Source: SVEL01 sp017381055
GTDB lineage: Bacteria; Bacillota; Clostridia; Lachnospirales; Lachnospiraceae
Assembly (NCBI GenBank): GCA_036307185.1
Contig: JAXJYC010000029.1
Span: 124,001 to 188,000, forward strand
Reading direction: 5' to 3'
DNA length: 64,000 nt
Shown here piece after piece: positions 43,728 to 52,449 of this stretch. A program made the translations under genes and the position numbers. Positions within the stretch are counted from its first letter, which is position 1. Every line of letters begins with the position of its first letter. The notes beneath the pieces were generated by a model. That model ran no database searches. It saw only the letters and a program-made list of their open reading frames with translations, and was not told where the DNA came from.

Positions 43728-44831
43728 CTACGCCTCTGTTGTCTCCTCAGCTGCCTCTTCAGCAACCTCTGGCTCAGCGTCTAACTCAAGAGCCTTCTTG
43801 CTTAAGCTAATCTTCTTATCTTCTTCGTTGAAATCAACAACCTTAGCCTCAATTTCATCACCAATCTTAAGAGCATCTGCTGGCTTCTCAACATGTGTCT
43901 TAGAAATCTGAGAAACATGAAGTAATGCGTCAATGCCTGGCTCTAACTCTACAAATGCACCGAAATCTGTCATTCTAGCAACCTTACCAGTTACAACAGT
44001 TCCAACAGCATACTTTGTAGCAGCAACTGTCCATGGATTTGTCTCATCAAACTTAAGGCTTAATGCGATCTTTGTTCCGTTAATTTCCTTAATACGAACG
44101 TTGATCTTGTCACCAACCTTAAATACCTTCTTAGGATGCTCGATACGGCCCCATGACATCTCTGAGATGTGTAATAAACCATCAAGACCACCGATATCTA
44201 CGAATGCACCGAAATCTGTTACATTCTTAACAACGCCTTCTACAACCTGTCCTTCTGAAATCTCAGCTAATAACTTCTCCTGAGCTTCCTTCTTAGCAGC
44301 TGTAAGAAGAACCTTACGATCACCAATAATTCTTCTCTTCTTAGGATTAAACTCGCTGATAACGAACTCGATTTCCTGTCCGTTGTACTTTGTTAAATCC
44401 TTCTCAAAGCTATCTGATACAAGGCTTGCTGGGATGAATACCTTTGTCTCATCAACAACAACACTTAAACCACCTGTCATAACCTGAGATACAACAGCCT
44501 TTAATACTTCCTTGTTCTCGAATGCTTCCTCAAGTCTCTTGCTACCCTTCTCAGCAGCAAGTCTCTTGTAAGTAAGTAAAACCTGACCCTCGCCATCGTT
44601 TACCTTAAGAACCTTAGCTTCCATCGAATCGCCAACAGCCACAACAGTTGTAAGATCAACATTAGGTGTGTTAGTGTATTCGTTTCTAGTAATGATACCG
44701 TCTGACTTGTAACCTATATTTAAGACAATTTCATCTTCCTTAACACTGATGACTGTGCCCTTAACGACTTCTCCTGTTCTTATTGTTTTTAATGATTCCT
44801 CTAACATTTGTTCAAAACTTAAATCTGACAT
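43728..44831 (-). CDS. rpsA: S1 RNA-binding domain protein (ribosomal protein S1 homologue)
   Basis: The 367-residue protein has four S1 repeats, at about 15-85, 100-165, 187-256 and 274-343; the third and fourth contain the typical GVVKNVTDFGAFVDIGGLDG and GKVARMTDFGAFVELEPG. The C-terminus is acidic and Ala/Glu-rich. In Clostridia this gene follows or is fused to ispH, and here its first 20 bases overlap the end of ispH. GGAGG lies inside ispH. It may act in translation initiation or RNA turnover; it is shorter than the six-repeat E. coli S1. Confidence 0.92.
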   Translation of the reverse strand: MSDLSFEQMLEESLKTIRTGEVVKGTVISVKEDEIVLNIGYKSDGIITRNEYTNTPNVDLTTVVAVGDSMEAKVLKVNDGEGQVLLTYKRLAAEKGSKRLEEAFENKEVLKAVVSQVMTGGLSVVVDETKVFIPASLVSDSFEKDLTKYNGQEIEFVISEFNPKKRRIIGDRKVLLTAAKKEAQEKLLAEISEGQVVEGVVKNVTDFGAFVDIGGLDGLLHISEMSWGRIEHPKKVFKVGDKINVRIKEINGTKIALSLKFDETNPWTVAATKYAVGTVVTGKVARMTDFGAFVELEPGIDALLHVSQISKTHVEKPADALKIGDEIEAKVVDFNEEDKKISLSKKALELDAEPEVAEEAAEETTEA

Positions 44832-45684
44832 TAGCTTGAACCTCCTCGATAATATTTTTTGGGGTGGACGCCCCTGCAGTAATACCTATCACATCACCTT
44901 CAAGTTGCACTGTTTCAAGATCCTTGGCAGTTTGGATATAATAAGTATTCTTACATTCCTCTTTACAGATTTCATAAAGCTTTTGCGTGTTGCTGCTGGT
45001 CTTTCCCCCAATAACAATCATCGAATCAACTTCAGTCGCGATCTGTTTTGCCTCTACCTGTCTCTCACTTGTCGCATTGCAGATAGTATTCACAATGATA
45101 ACATTATAGACCTTTTTTTGAATAATTTCAACTAATTTATGAAATTTCTTGTAATTAAATGTCGTCTGTGATACAATACATACATTTTTATCATCAGAAA
45201 TCGAAATTGAATTAGCTTCTTCCTCAGTATTTATCACGGTTACAGAGCTTTTACTCCAACCCTTGATCCCCTCAACCTCCGGATGCTTATCATTGCCAAT
45301 AATCACTATATGATAGCCCGCTTCACTTTTTTCAGCTACAATATTATGAATTTTTTTAACAAAAGGACATGTTGCATCAACAATATTTGCTCCCTTTGCC
45401 TTAATTAAATCGCAAATTTTCTCAGTAGTTCCATGTGAACGAATAACAACTGTAGCATCAGCTTCTATTTTTTCTATGTCCTCTTCGCTTTCAATTACCT
45501 TTACACCCTTTTCTTCTAAATCCTTAACAACTTCCTCGTTATGAATTATAGGACCATAAGTGTATATAAGCTTATCACCCTTTTCAATCTGCTCATATAC
45601 GGTATTTACCGCTCTTTTAACTCCAAAACAAAATCCTGCTGTTTTAGCTAGCTTTATTGTTATATCTTTCTTTTCTTTATCCAT
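44812..45684 (-). CDS. ispH: 4-hydroxy-3-methylbut-2-enyl diphosphate reductase
   Basis: IspH is the last enzyme of the MEP isoprenoid pathway and carries a [4Fe-4S] cluster. The cluster cysteines are seen in GFCFGVKRAV, DATCPFVKKIH and NTICNATSERQ, with the substrate-binding RSHGT and GASTPKNIIEE. The length of 290 is typical. It begins one base after cmk, and its 3' end overlaps the S1-protein gene, so the three are coupled. GAGG precedes the ATG. Confidence 0.97.
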   Translation of the reverse strand: MDKEKKDITIKLAKTAGFCFGVKRAVNTVYEQIEKGDKLIYTYGPIIHNEEVVKDLEEKGVKVIESEEDIEKIEADATVVIRSHGTTEKICDLIKAKGANIVDATCPFVKKIHNIVAEKSEAGYHIVIIGNDKHPEVEGIKGWSKSSVTVINTEEEANSISISDDKNVCIVSQTTFNYKKFHKLVEIIQKKVYNVIIVNTICNATSERQVEAKQIATEVDSMIVIGGKTSSNTQKLYEICKEECKNTYYIQTAKDLETVQLEGDVIGITAGASTPKNIIEEVQANVRFKF

Positions 45685-45685
45685 A

Positions 45686-46351
45686 TTATCTTGCTTCCTC
45701 TATAATTCTCACAAGTTCATTAACAACTTCATCAATACCCATATTTGAGCTATCTACAAGAATAGCATCCTCAGCCTGCTTAAGAGGTGAGATTTCTCTA
45801 TTCATATCTCTGTAATCTCTATCAATAATATCTTTCTCAATATCATCTAAATTACAATCTACACCCTTCTCTGTAAGTTCCTTATATCTTCTCTCTGCTC
45901 TAGTTCTTGAGCTTGCTGTAAGATAAATCTTCACAGGTGCATCCTTAAGTACACATGTACCTATATCTCTACCATCCATAATTACATCATACTTTGTTCC
46001 AAGCTTTCTCTGAAGCTCTACAAGTTTCTCTCTAACTGGACCATATACAGCTATTGCTGAAGTCATATTTCCAACTTCCTCAGTTCTAATGTATGCGTTT
46101 ACATTTTCTCCATTAAGAATAACCTGCTGTGCACCATTTTCATCATACTCCAAGCTTACATCTAAGCCCTCGCATACCTTACATACTTCAACCTCGTCAG
46201 ATGCCTTAAGTCCTGCTCTAATACAAGCTAAAGCCATAGCTCTATACATTGATCCTGTATCTACATATGTGAATCCTAACTTCTTTGCTACCATCTTTGC
46301 TATTGTACTTTTTCCAGCTCCAGCTGGTCCATCGATTGCTACATTAAACAT
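45686..46351 (-). CDS. cmk: Cytidylate kinase
   Basis: Cmk phosphorylates CMP and dCMP. The 221-residue protein begins NVAIDGPAGAGKSTIAKMVA (P-loop), and has YVDTGSMYRAMA and the DGRDIGT motif, with a Lid region RAERRYKELTEKG. It is followed by ispH and the S1-protein gene, a conserved order. GAGG precedes the ATG. Confidence 0.97.
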   Translation of the reverse strand: MFNVAIDGPAGAGKSTIAKMVAKKLGFTYVDTGSMYRAMALACIRAGLKASDEVEVCKVCEGLDVSLEYDENGAQQVILNGENVNAYIRTEEVGNMTSAIAVYGPVREKLVELQRKLGTKYDVIMDGRDIGTCVLKDAPVKIYLTASSRTRAERRYKELTEKGVDCNLDDIEKDIIDRDYRDMNREISPLKQAEDAILVDSSNMGIDEVVNELVRIIEEAR

Positions 46352-46388
46352 ATCAAAACCTCATCTTTCATTTTTCATTTTTCATTAT

Positions 46389-47639
46389 TTATCTAACAGA
46401 TATACCTGCAAGGTACCCTGTACTCCAAGCAACTTGTAAATTATATCCACCAGTAAGTGCATCTACATCAAGTACTTCTCCTACGAAGTACAAATCCTCA
46501 ACTAGCTTAGATTCCATAGTTCCTGGATTAACATCCTTAACATTTACACCGCCTTGAGTAATAATTGCTTCATTAAAACTTCTAGTAGACGCAACTGTAA
46601 CAGTCAACCCTTTAATTAATTTAACTAAATTTAAACGTTCTTCCTTTGTAATCTCATTTACCTTCTTATGAGGATCAATCTGAGACAGTTCAACTATGAT
46701 AGGAATAAGTTTTGTCGGCAACAATTTACCAAGAGAATTAGCAAAATCTTTATTTATTACCTCTGCAAAATCTCTAAGTATTCTATCATCAAGCTCGCCT
46801 TCACTTAAAGCAGGCTTTAAATCAATTTTTATACTAATATCTTCACCATTTTTTATACGCTTAGATACATAGCTACTTCCGCTCAATATAACTGGTCCAC
46901 TTACACCAAAGTGTGTAAAAAGCATCTCACCAAAATCTGAATATACCTCTTTTCCCTTACACACAAAAGAAACTTTTATATTCTTCAATGATAAACCTTG
47001 TAATCTTTTTACAAACTCTTCTTTTGTATTAAGAGGAACTAGTGCTGGCAAAATATCAGTAACCTTATGGCCTGTGTCCTTTGCAAACCTATATCCCGCT
47101 CCATCTGAGCCTGTAGTCTGGTATGAAAAACCTCCTGTTGCCACTATTACACTATCAGCTTTAATAACTTCTCCGTCAGTTAATCGTATCCCCTTAACTT
47201 TATCTTTATCTTCACTTGTTTTTTCTAATACAAGTTCCTTTACATTGTATCCTAAATGTATATTTACACCTAATTCTCTAAGTCTTCTTGTAAGTCCTAT
47301 GATAATATCCGATGATTTATCTGAAACTGGAAAAACTCTATTTCCTCTCTCTATCTTTGTAGGAACAGACATATCATCATTAAACATCTGGATAACTGTA
47401 TCATTTGAAAGTGTATAAAAAGCGCTATACATAAACTTTGGATTTGTTACTATACTCTTAAATAGCATATCCATATCAGATGCATTTGTAACATTACATC
47501 TTCCCTTACCAGTAATATATATCTTTTTACCTAGCTTTTCATTTTTTTCATATATATGAACCTCATGCCCACATACCGCAGCGCCTATAGCTGCCATCAT
47601 ACCAGCAGCACCGCCACCTATTATCGCTATATTACTCAT
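46389..47639 (-). CDS. FAD-dependent oxidoreductase of the HI0933/YhiN family
   Basis: The 416-residue protein has the dinucleotide-binding motif IAIIGGGAAGMMAAIGA, KLGKKIYITGKGRCNVTN, a central insert domain, GVSGPVILSGSSYV, and the C-terminal ITQGGVNVKDVNP and VDALTGGYNLQVAWSTG. These are the HI0933-family signatures. The reaction is not defined for most members. Its start overlaps the end of the RpiR regulator gene by 8 bases, so the two are translationally coupled, which may mean that the regulator acts on this gene. Confidence 0.9.
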   Translation of the reverse strand: MSNIAIIGGGAAGMMAAIGAAVCGHEVHIYEKNEKLGKKIYITGKGRCNVTNASDMDMLFKSIVTNPKFMYSAFYTLSNDTVIQMFNDDMSVPTKIERGNRVFPVSDKSSDIIIGLTRRLRELGVNIHLGYNVKELVLEKTSEDKDKVKGIRLTDGEVIKADSVIVATGGFSYQTTGSDGAGYRFAKDTGHKVTDILPALVPLNTKEEFVKRLQGLSLKNIKVSFVCKGKEVYSDFGEMLFTHFGVSGPVILSGSSYVSKRIKNGEDISIKIDLKPALSEGELDDRILRDFAEVINKDFANSLGKLLPTKLIPIIVELSQIDPHKKVNEITKEERLNLVKLIKGLTVTVASTRSFNEAIITQGGVNVKDVNPGTMESKLVEDLYFVGEVLDVDALTGGYNLQVAWSTGYLAGISVR

Positions 47640-48549
47640 TTATTCCACCTGTATCCAATATATTTGAATCATTTACTCTATTTATCTCATCTGCACCATA
47701 AACCTGATATTCATTCCATATATCTTCTAAAGCTTCTAATGTCTCAAATACATTATCCTGCTTCTTCATACATAAGGAAACTATAAGTGCATTTATTACA
47801 CTAAGTGGTGCAACCAATGAATCCACTATGGATGCCATATCACTTCTAGCTAAAAGATTACAAGAAGAATATAAATTCATAGGAGAATTCTTACTATCTG
47901 TGATTGTAATAACCTTAGCATTTCTACTATTAGCAAACTCCATAGCTTTAAGTGTTCTCATAGAATATCTTGGAAATGATATTCCTATTATACAATCTTC
48001 TTCATCTATTCTAAGCATCTGTTCAAATATTTCACTTGAATTATTTGTAGATACGATTGTAACATCTCTAAACATCAGATTTAGATAAAAGCCTAAAAAA
48101 CTAGCAAGTGGTGCACAACTTCTTATTCCTAGTACATATATCCTTCTAGCCTTAAGTATTGTATCTATAGCCATCTCAAAAGCATCTCTATCTAAAGTGT
48201 CCAAGGTAAGCTTTATCTTTTCCGCATCTGCTCTAAGTACTGTTTCTAGCACTTCTTGCCTTGTCATCTTTCCCGATGCTATCTCAATCTTCTGTATAGA
48301 ATTTAACTTATCCTGGACCATTGCCTCCATAGCCTTCTGAAAAGCTGGATATCCACTATATCCTAAAAGTGTGGCAAATCTAACGACTGTAGATTCACTT
48401 ACACCTACCTCTTCTCCCATTTTAGCAGCTGTCATAAATACAGCCTTATCATAATTTCTGCTAATGAAGGTAGCTAATTTACGCTGCCCCTTACTCATTG
48501 TAATCAATTTTTCATTCATTCTACTGAGTAAATCATCTGATGTAGCCAT
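47632..48549 (-). CDS. MurR/RpiR family transcriptional regulator
   Basis: The 305-residue protein has the N-terminal HTH_6 domain (KLITMSKGQRKLATFISRN, VSESTVVRFATLLGYSGYPA) and a SIS sugar-phosphate-binding domain (about 115-255; RRIYVLGIRSCAPLASFLG, GISFPRYS). Members sense phosphosugars and control sugar or amino-sugar use. The effector is not predictable here. It has its own promoter and starts behind AAGGAG. Confidence 0.93.
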   Translation of the reverse strand: MATSDDLLSRMNEKLITMSKGQRKLATFISRNYDKAVFMTAAKMGEEVGVSESTVVRFATLLGYSGYPAFQKAMEAMVQDKLNSIQKIEIASGKMTRQEVLETVLRADAEKIKLTLDTLDRDAFEMAIDTILKARRIYVLGIRSCAPLASFLGFYLNLMFRDVTIVSTNNSSEIFEQMLRIDEEDCIIGISFPRYSMRTLKAMEFANSRNAKVITITDSKNSPMNLYSSCNLLARSDMASIVDSLVAPLSVINALIVSLCMKKQDNVFETLEALEDIWNEYQVYGADEINRVNDSNILDTGGINE

Positions 48550-48580
48550 TTACAAGTCTCCTTATCCATATACTTACCAC

Positions 48581-48609
48581 ATTATAGCACTATCCCCTCA
48601 TAAATACAA
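48581..48609 (-). promoter_or_regulatory. Promoter of the RpiR-YhiN unit
   Basis: Minus-strand TTGTAT, a 17-nt spacer and TATAAT, 32 bases upstream of the RpiR start. Confidence 0.75.
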
Positions 48610-48652
48610 ATATATATCATACAAATTCATTGTTCTTTTCCATTATAATCAA

Positions 48653-48688
48653 TTCAAGGCAGAGAATCTGACGATTTTCTGCCTTGAA
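48653..48688 (-). terminator. Hairpin terminator of the decarboxylase operon
   Basis: TTCAAGGCAGA and TCTGCCTTGAA form an 11-bp stem that continues through AATC/GATT after a mismatch. There is no clear U-run, so this is a strong hairpin with uncertain termination efficiency. Confidence 0.6.
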
Positions 48689-48713
48689 ATTCACATAATA
48701 TATTACATTATTT

Positions 48714-50120
48714 TTAGATTGGATATGATCCACTTGATGTATCAGCTACAGATAAATCAACTTTATCCTCTTGCGCCTTACGATACTTAAAGTAATCTGT
48801 TGCAACCTTAGGGAATAAAGCATATGTCAATACGTCCTCATCCTGCTTTTTCCATTCTGCACATTCCTTTTCGAACTGTTCAAGCTGTGGCTCGATTAGG
48901 TCTGCTGGACGACAAATAATAGGTTCTTTGCCATCTGTTGCTTTCTTCTGTACCTCTGCATCAAAAGGCTTAACTGTCATACCAAACTCACCTGAAAGAA
49001 CCTTCTTTGACTCCTTTGTTAGAATCTTATAACGTTCTCCTTGTAATACATTAAGTACAGCCTGTGTGCCTACAATCTGTGATGATGGTGTAACCAATGG
49101 TGGCTCACCAAAGTCCTTTCTAACTCTTGGAATTTCCTCAAGAACCTCCTGATACTTATCCTCTGCATTAGCTTCCTTAAGCTGCGAAACAAGATTCGAA
49201 AGCATACCACCTGGAACCTGGTATAAAAGTGTCTTAATATTAACTCCTAATACCTTAGTATTCATAAGTCCACTCTTAAGAGCTTCCTCTCTAAGTGGTC
49301 TAAAGTAATCAGCAATACTTGCAAGCTTTTGCTGATCAAGACCTGTATCAAACTCAGTCCCCTTAAAAGTCTCTACCATAACCTCTGTTGCAGGCTGGCT
49401 AGTTCCAAGGGCAAATGGTGACATTGCAGTATCGATAATATCCACACCAGCTTCAACTGCTTTCATATAAGTCATAGCAGCTACACCTGATGTATAGTGA
49501 GCATGTAACTCTATTGGAAGTGTAGTTTCCTCCTTAAGAGCCTGTACAAGTTCATATGCTGTATAAGGAAGCAATAATCCTGCCATATCCTTTATACAAA
49601 TTGAATCTGCACCCATTTCCTCAATGCGTTTTGCCATATCTTTCCAATAATCTAAGGTATAGGCATCTCCTAAAGTATATGAAAGGGCAATTTGTGCATG
49701 TCCTTTTTCTTTTTTTGTTGCACTAACTGCTGTTGATAAATTTCTTAAATCATTAAAGCAATCGAATATACGGATAATATCAATACCATTTGCTATTGAT
49801 TTCTGTACGAAATATTCAACTACATCATCTGCATAGTGATTATACCCTAAAATATTCTGACCTCTAAAGAGCATCTGAAGCTTAGTATTCTTAAAGCCAT
49901 CACGTAACTTTCTAAGTCTCTCCCATGGATCTTCCTTTAAGAATCTGAGACAAGCATCAAATGTTGCTCCACCCCAACACTCTACTGCATGATATCCGAC
50001 TTGCTCCATCTGTTCAACGATAGGAAGCATCTGCTCTGTTGTCATTCTAGTAGCTATAAGGGACTGATGCGCATCTCTTAGTACAGTCTCACATATTTTA
50101 ACTGGTCTTTTTTCAGCCAT
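48714..50120 (-). CDS. oadA: Oxaloacetate decarboxylase alpha / transcarboxylase 5S-type carboxyltransferase
   Basis: The 468-residue enzyme transfers carboxyl from oxaloacetate to biotin (or the reverse). It has the DRE-TIM barrel: ICETVLRDAHQSLIATRM, IFDCFNDLRN, the catalytic-lysine region ADSICIKDMAGLL and ELHAHYTSGVA, then the conserved carboxylase C-terminal domain to about 440. There is no attached biotin domain; the carrier is a separate gene (51302-51670), as in Propionibacterium transcarboxylase 5S. It is the last gene of a five-gene operon. Confidence 0.93.
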   Translation of the reverse strand: MAEKRPVKICETVLRDAHQSLIATRMTTEQMLPIVEQMEQVGYHAVECWGGATFDACLRFLKEDPWERLRKLRDGFKNTKLQMLFRGQNILGYNHYADDVVEYFVQKSIANGIDIIRIFDCFNDLRNLSTAVSATKKEKGHAQIALSYTLGDAYTLDYWKDMAKRIEEMGADSICIKDMAGLLLPYTAYELVQALKEETTLPIELHAHYTSGVAAMTYMKAVEAGVDIIDTAMSPFALGTSQPATEVMVETFKGTEFDTGLDQQKLASIADYFRPLREEALKSGLMNTKVLGVNIKTLLYQVPGGMLSNLVSQLKEANAEDKYQEVLEEIPRVRKDFGEPPLVTPSSQIVGTQAVLNVLQGERYKILTKESKKVLSGEFGMTVKPFDAEVQKKATDGKEPIICRPADLIEPQLEQFEKECAEWKKQDEDVLTYALFPKVATDYFKYRKAQEDKVDLSVADTSSGSYPI

Positions 50121-50137
50121 TTTACATCATTCCTCCT

Positions 50138-51283
50138 TTATAAGAATATTGCCATAAATGTTCCTGCTGCAACAGCTGTACCAATTACACCTGCCACATT
50201 AGGTCCCATTGCGTGCATAAGTAAGAAATTACTTGGATCAGCTTCTGCTCCAACCTTTTGAGAAACTCGTGCAGCCATTGGTACTGCTGATACACCTGCA
50301 GAACCAATAAGTGGATTAATCTTACCACCTGTAAGCTTACACATAAGCTTGCCTAAGAGCACACCACCTGCTGTTCCTACTGCAAAGGCAATTAAGCCAA
50401 GAGCAACAATTTTTATAGTTGCAGTGTTTAAGAAAGCCTCTGCACTAGTTGTTGCACCAACACTTACTCCAAGAAGTATTACTACAATGTACATAAGTGC
50501 ATTTGATGCAGTCTCTGTCAACTGCTTTACAACTCCCGACTCTCTAAACAAATTACCAAGCATAAGCATACCTACAAGTGGTGCTGTATCTGGTAAAATC
50601 AATACTACAACTATGGTAACAATAATTGGGAATAAAATTCTCTCAAGCTTTGACACTGGTCTAAGCTGTTCCATCTTAATTTTACGCTCTTTCTCAGTTG
50701 TAAGTAACTTCATAATAGGTGGCTGAATAATAGGCACTAACGCCATATATGAATATGCAGCCACTGCTATAGGTCCCATTAAATCTGTTTGTCCTAGTTT
50801 TCCTGCGAGGAAAATAGATGTTGGGCCATCAGCTCCACCTATAATAGAAATCGCCGCAGCTGCCTTGTCACCAAAACCAAGCAATATAGCCATAAAATAT
50901 GCACCATATATACCAACCTGGGCTGCTGCACCTAATAAAAAGCTTTTTGGATTTGCAATAAGTGGTCCAAAATCTGTCATAGCACCAACTCCCAAGAAAA
51001 TAAGAGATGGTAATATACTCCATTCATCTAATAAAAAGAAATAATGTAACAATCCTCCTACGCCATTAGCTGTCTCCTCTGGCGATGCCATAATTGCAGG
51101 AAACATATTAACTAATAGCATACCGAAAGAAATAGGCACCAAAAGAAGTGGTTCATATTCCTTTTTAATAGCTAAATAAAAAAATATACAAGCAATCACA
51201 ATCATAAGCAAGTTTCCATATGTAAGATTAAAGAAAGCTGATTGCTCTATTAAATTTCCAAATGTTTCAAAAACATAACCCAT
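50138..51283 (-). CDS. oadB: Na+-translocating decarboxylase beta subunit
   Basis: The 381-residue membrane protein decarboxylates carboxybiotin and exports Na+. About eleven membrane segments are visible. The conserved GGADGPTSIF with its key Asp and the GVSVGATTSAEAFL and VPMAARVSQKVGAEADPSNF stretches are the OadB/MmdB hallmarks. The beginning FGNLIEQSAFFNLTYG is also usual. It lies between the biotin carrier and oadA. GGAGGGGAGG precedes the ATG. Confidence 0.95.
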   Translation of the reverse strand: MGYVFETFGNLIEQSAFFNLTYGNLLMIVIACIFFYLAIKKEYEPLLLVPISFGMLLVNMFPAIMASPEETANGVGGLLHYFFLLDEWSILPSLIFLGVGAMTDFGPLIANPKSFLLGAAAQVGIYGAYFMAILLGFGDKAAAAISIIGGADGPTSIFLAGKLGQTDLMGPIAVAAYSYMALVPIIQPPIMKLLTTEKERKIKMEQLRPVSKLERILFPIIVTIVVVLILPDTAPLVGMLMLGNLFRESGVVKQLTETASNALMYIVVILLGVSVGATTSAEAFLNTATIKIVALGLIAFAVGTAGGVLLGKLMCKLTGGKINPLIGSAGVSAVPMAARVSQKVGAEADPSNFLLMHAMGPNVAGVIGTAVAAGTFMAIFL

Positions 51284-51301
51284 ACGAAACCTCCCCTCCT
51301 A

Positions 51302-51670
51302 TTAATTCAAGGAAGCTAATACTGTACCTGATTCTACTGCAGCACCTTCACTGACATCAATACTTGCAACTGTTCCATCTTGTGGAGCAACAATTTCATT
51401 TTCCATCTTCATAGCTTCAAGAACCATAAGAACTTCACCTTTCTTAACTGCTGCACCTATACTTGTCTTAACACTTAAAATTTTTCCTGGCATTGGACTA
51501 GTAATTTTAACAGCACCTGCACCCACACTTGCACTAGATGCATCTGGTGCGCTAGGTATATTCATAGCTACTGGTGCTGGATTAACATAAGAACTAGCCA
51601 TTGCACCACCTAATTCTTCAACTGATACATCGTATACATTTCCATTAACTGTAATTCTATAATTTTTCAT
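51302..51670 (-). CDS. Biotin carboxyl carrier protein of the decarboxylase
   Basis: The 122-residue protein has a short N-terminal domain (1-22), an Ala/Pro/Ser-rich linker (about 24-52) and a biotinyl domain with EAMKMEN, biotin on Lys88. It shuttles carboxyl groups between the carboxyltransferase(s) and the beta subunit. It is encoded between the gamma-like gene and oadB. A GGGAAAG site precedes the ATG. Confidence 0.95.
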   Translation of the reverse strand: MKNYRITVNGNVYDVSVEELGGAMASSYVNPAPVAMNIPSAPDASSASVGAGAVKITSPMPGKILSVKTSIGAAVKKGEVLMVLEAMKMENEIVAPQDGTVASIDVSEGAAVESGTVLASLN

Positions 51671-51685
51671 AATGCTTTCCCTTTC

Positions 51686-52435
51686 TTATATACGCTTCTT
51701 TTTTCTATCTGCTTTCTTTATAGAGCGAACTACAAATGAATCACTTTTTGCGCCTGTCATTGCACAAATAGCAGCTGTGATAACAGCTACAAGCTCTGTA
51801 TCATCTACAAGTTCTTCTTTTTCTTCTATTTGAGCAATTGCCTTCTCTAATGCTGCCGATGCAGAATTATTATCCCCTTTAGTAAACAATTCCTGTATCT
51901 TAGGAATATATTTAAACAAGTAAATAATAAATGATATAAGCATAAGAACAATAAACACAGAAGTTATACCAATAATAGCATTAAACAATGCATTCTGCAT
52001 TCTTGCTCCCAAGGTTGTATTGGTTACATCAACAACCTTAAAATTCATCTCCACAGGAATAATCTCTCCAGAGATATTAGTCAATGTTGTTGTTATATTC
52101 AGATCTACCTTTTCAAATCTTGCTATAACAGTAACATTGAGCATCTGACCATCCTCTTCAAGCGTAGTCTTACCAAAATTCTTAAATTCTCCTAAAGTAT
52201 CATTTTCATAGTAGCTTAACAATACTTCACTGGCATTTTGAGTCCATCCTGTTGAATTTCCTGCATAGTACTTAAGTTCATTCTCATTCATACTAACAAG
52301 ATTCTTTACCAATGTTTCTACTGACGATATCACCGTTTCTTTATCATATTTATAATCAGTAGCCGCACTAACATCGACAGTAAATATTAATGAACATATA
52401 AGCAATGCAAAAATACTTCTAAATATTTTTTTCAT
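51686..52435 (-). CDS. OadG-like gamma subunit with an extra extracellular domain
   Basis: The position and single membrane segment followed by KYIPKIQELF suggest the OadG/MmdD assembly subunit. At 249 residues it is far longer than usual (about 80-120): a signal peptide (1-24, ending VSA-A), an extracellular alpha/beta domain (25-155, with MLNVTVIARFEKVDLNI), the membrane segment (about 165-190) and a cytoplasmic tail with an acidic part and basic end. The start at 52435 follows GGTGA. The outer domain has no assigned role. Confidence 0.75.
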   Translation of the reverse strand: MKKIFRSIFALLICSLIFTVDVSAATDYKYDKETVISSVETLVKNLVSMNENELKYYAGNSTGWTQNASEVLLSYYENDTLGEFKNFGKTTLEEDGQMLNVTVIARFEKVDLNITTTLTNISGEIIPVEMNFKVVDVTNTTLGARMQNALFNAIIGITSVFIVLMLISFIIYLFKYIPKIQELFTKGDNNSASAALEKAIAQIEEKEELVDDTELVAVITAAICAMTGAKSDSFVVRSIKKADRKKKRI

Positions 52436-52449
52436 TATATTCACCATCC

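Noticed and set aside
43655..43765. N-terminal extension of the CheR frame to 43765
   Set aside because: It crosses the S1-gene terminator and overlaps that gene; the strong AAAGGAGGG site marks the start at 43654.
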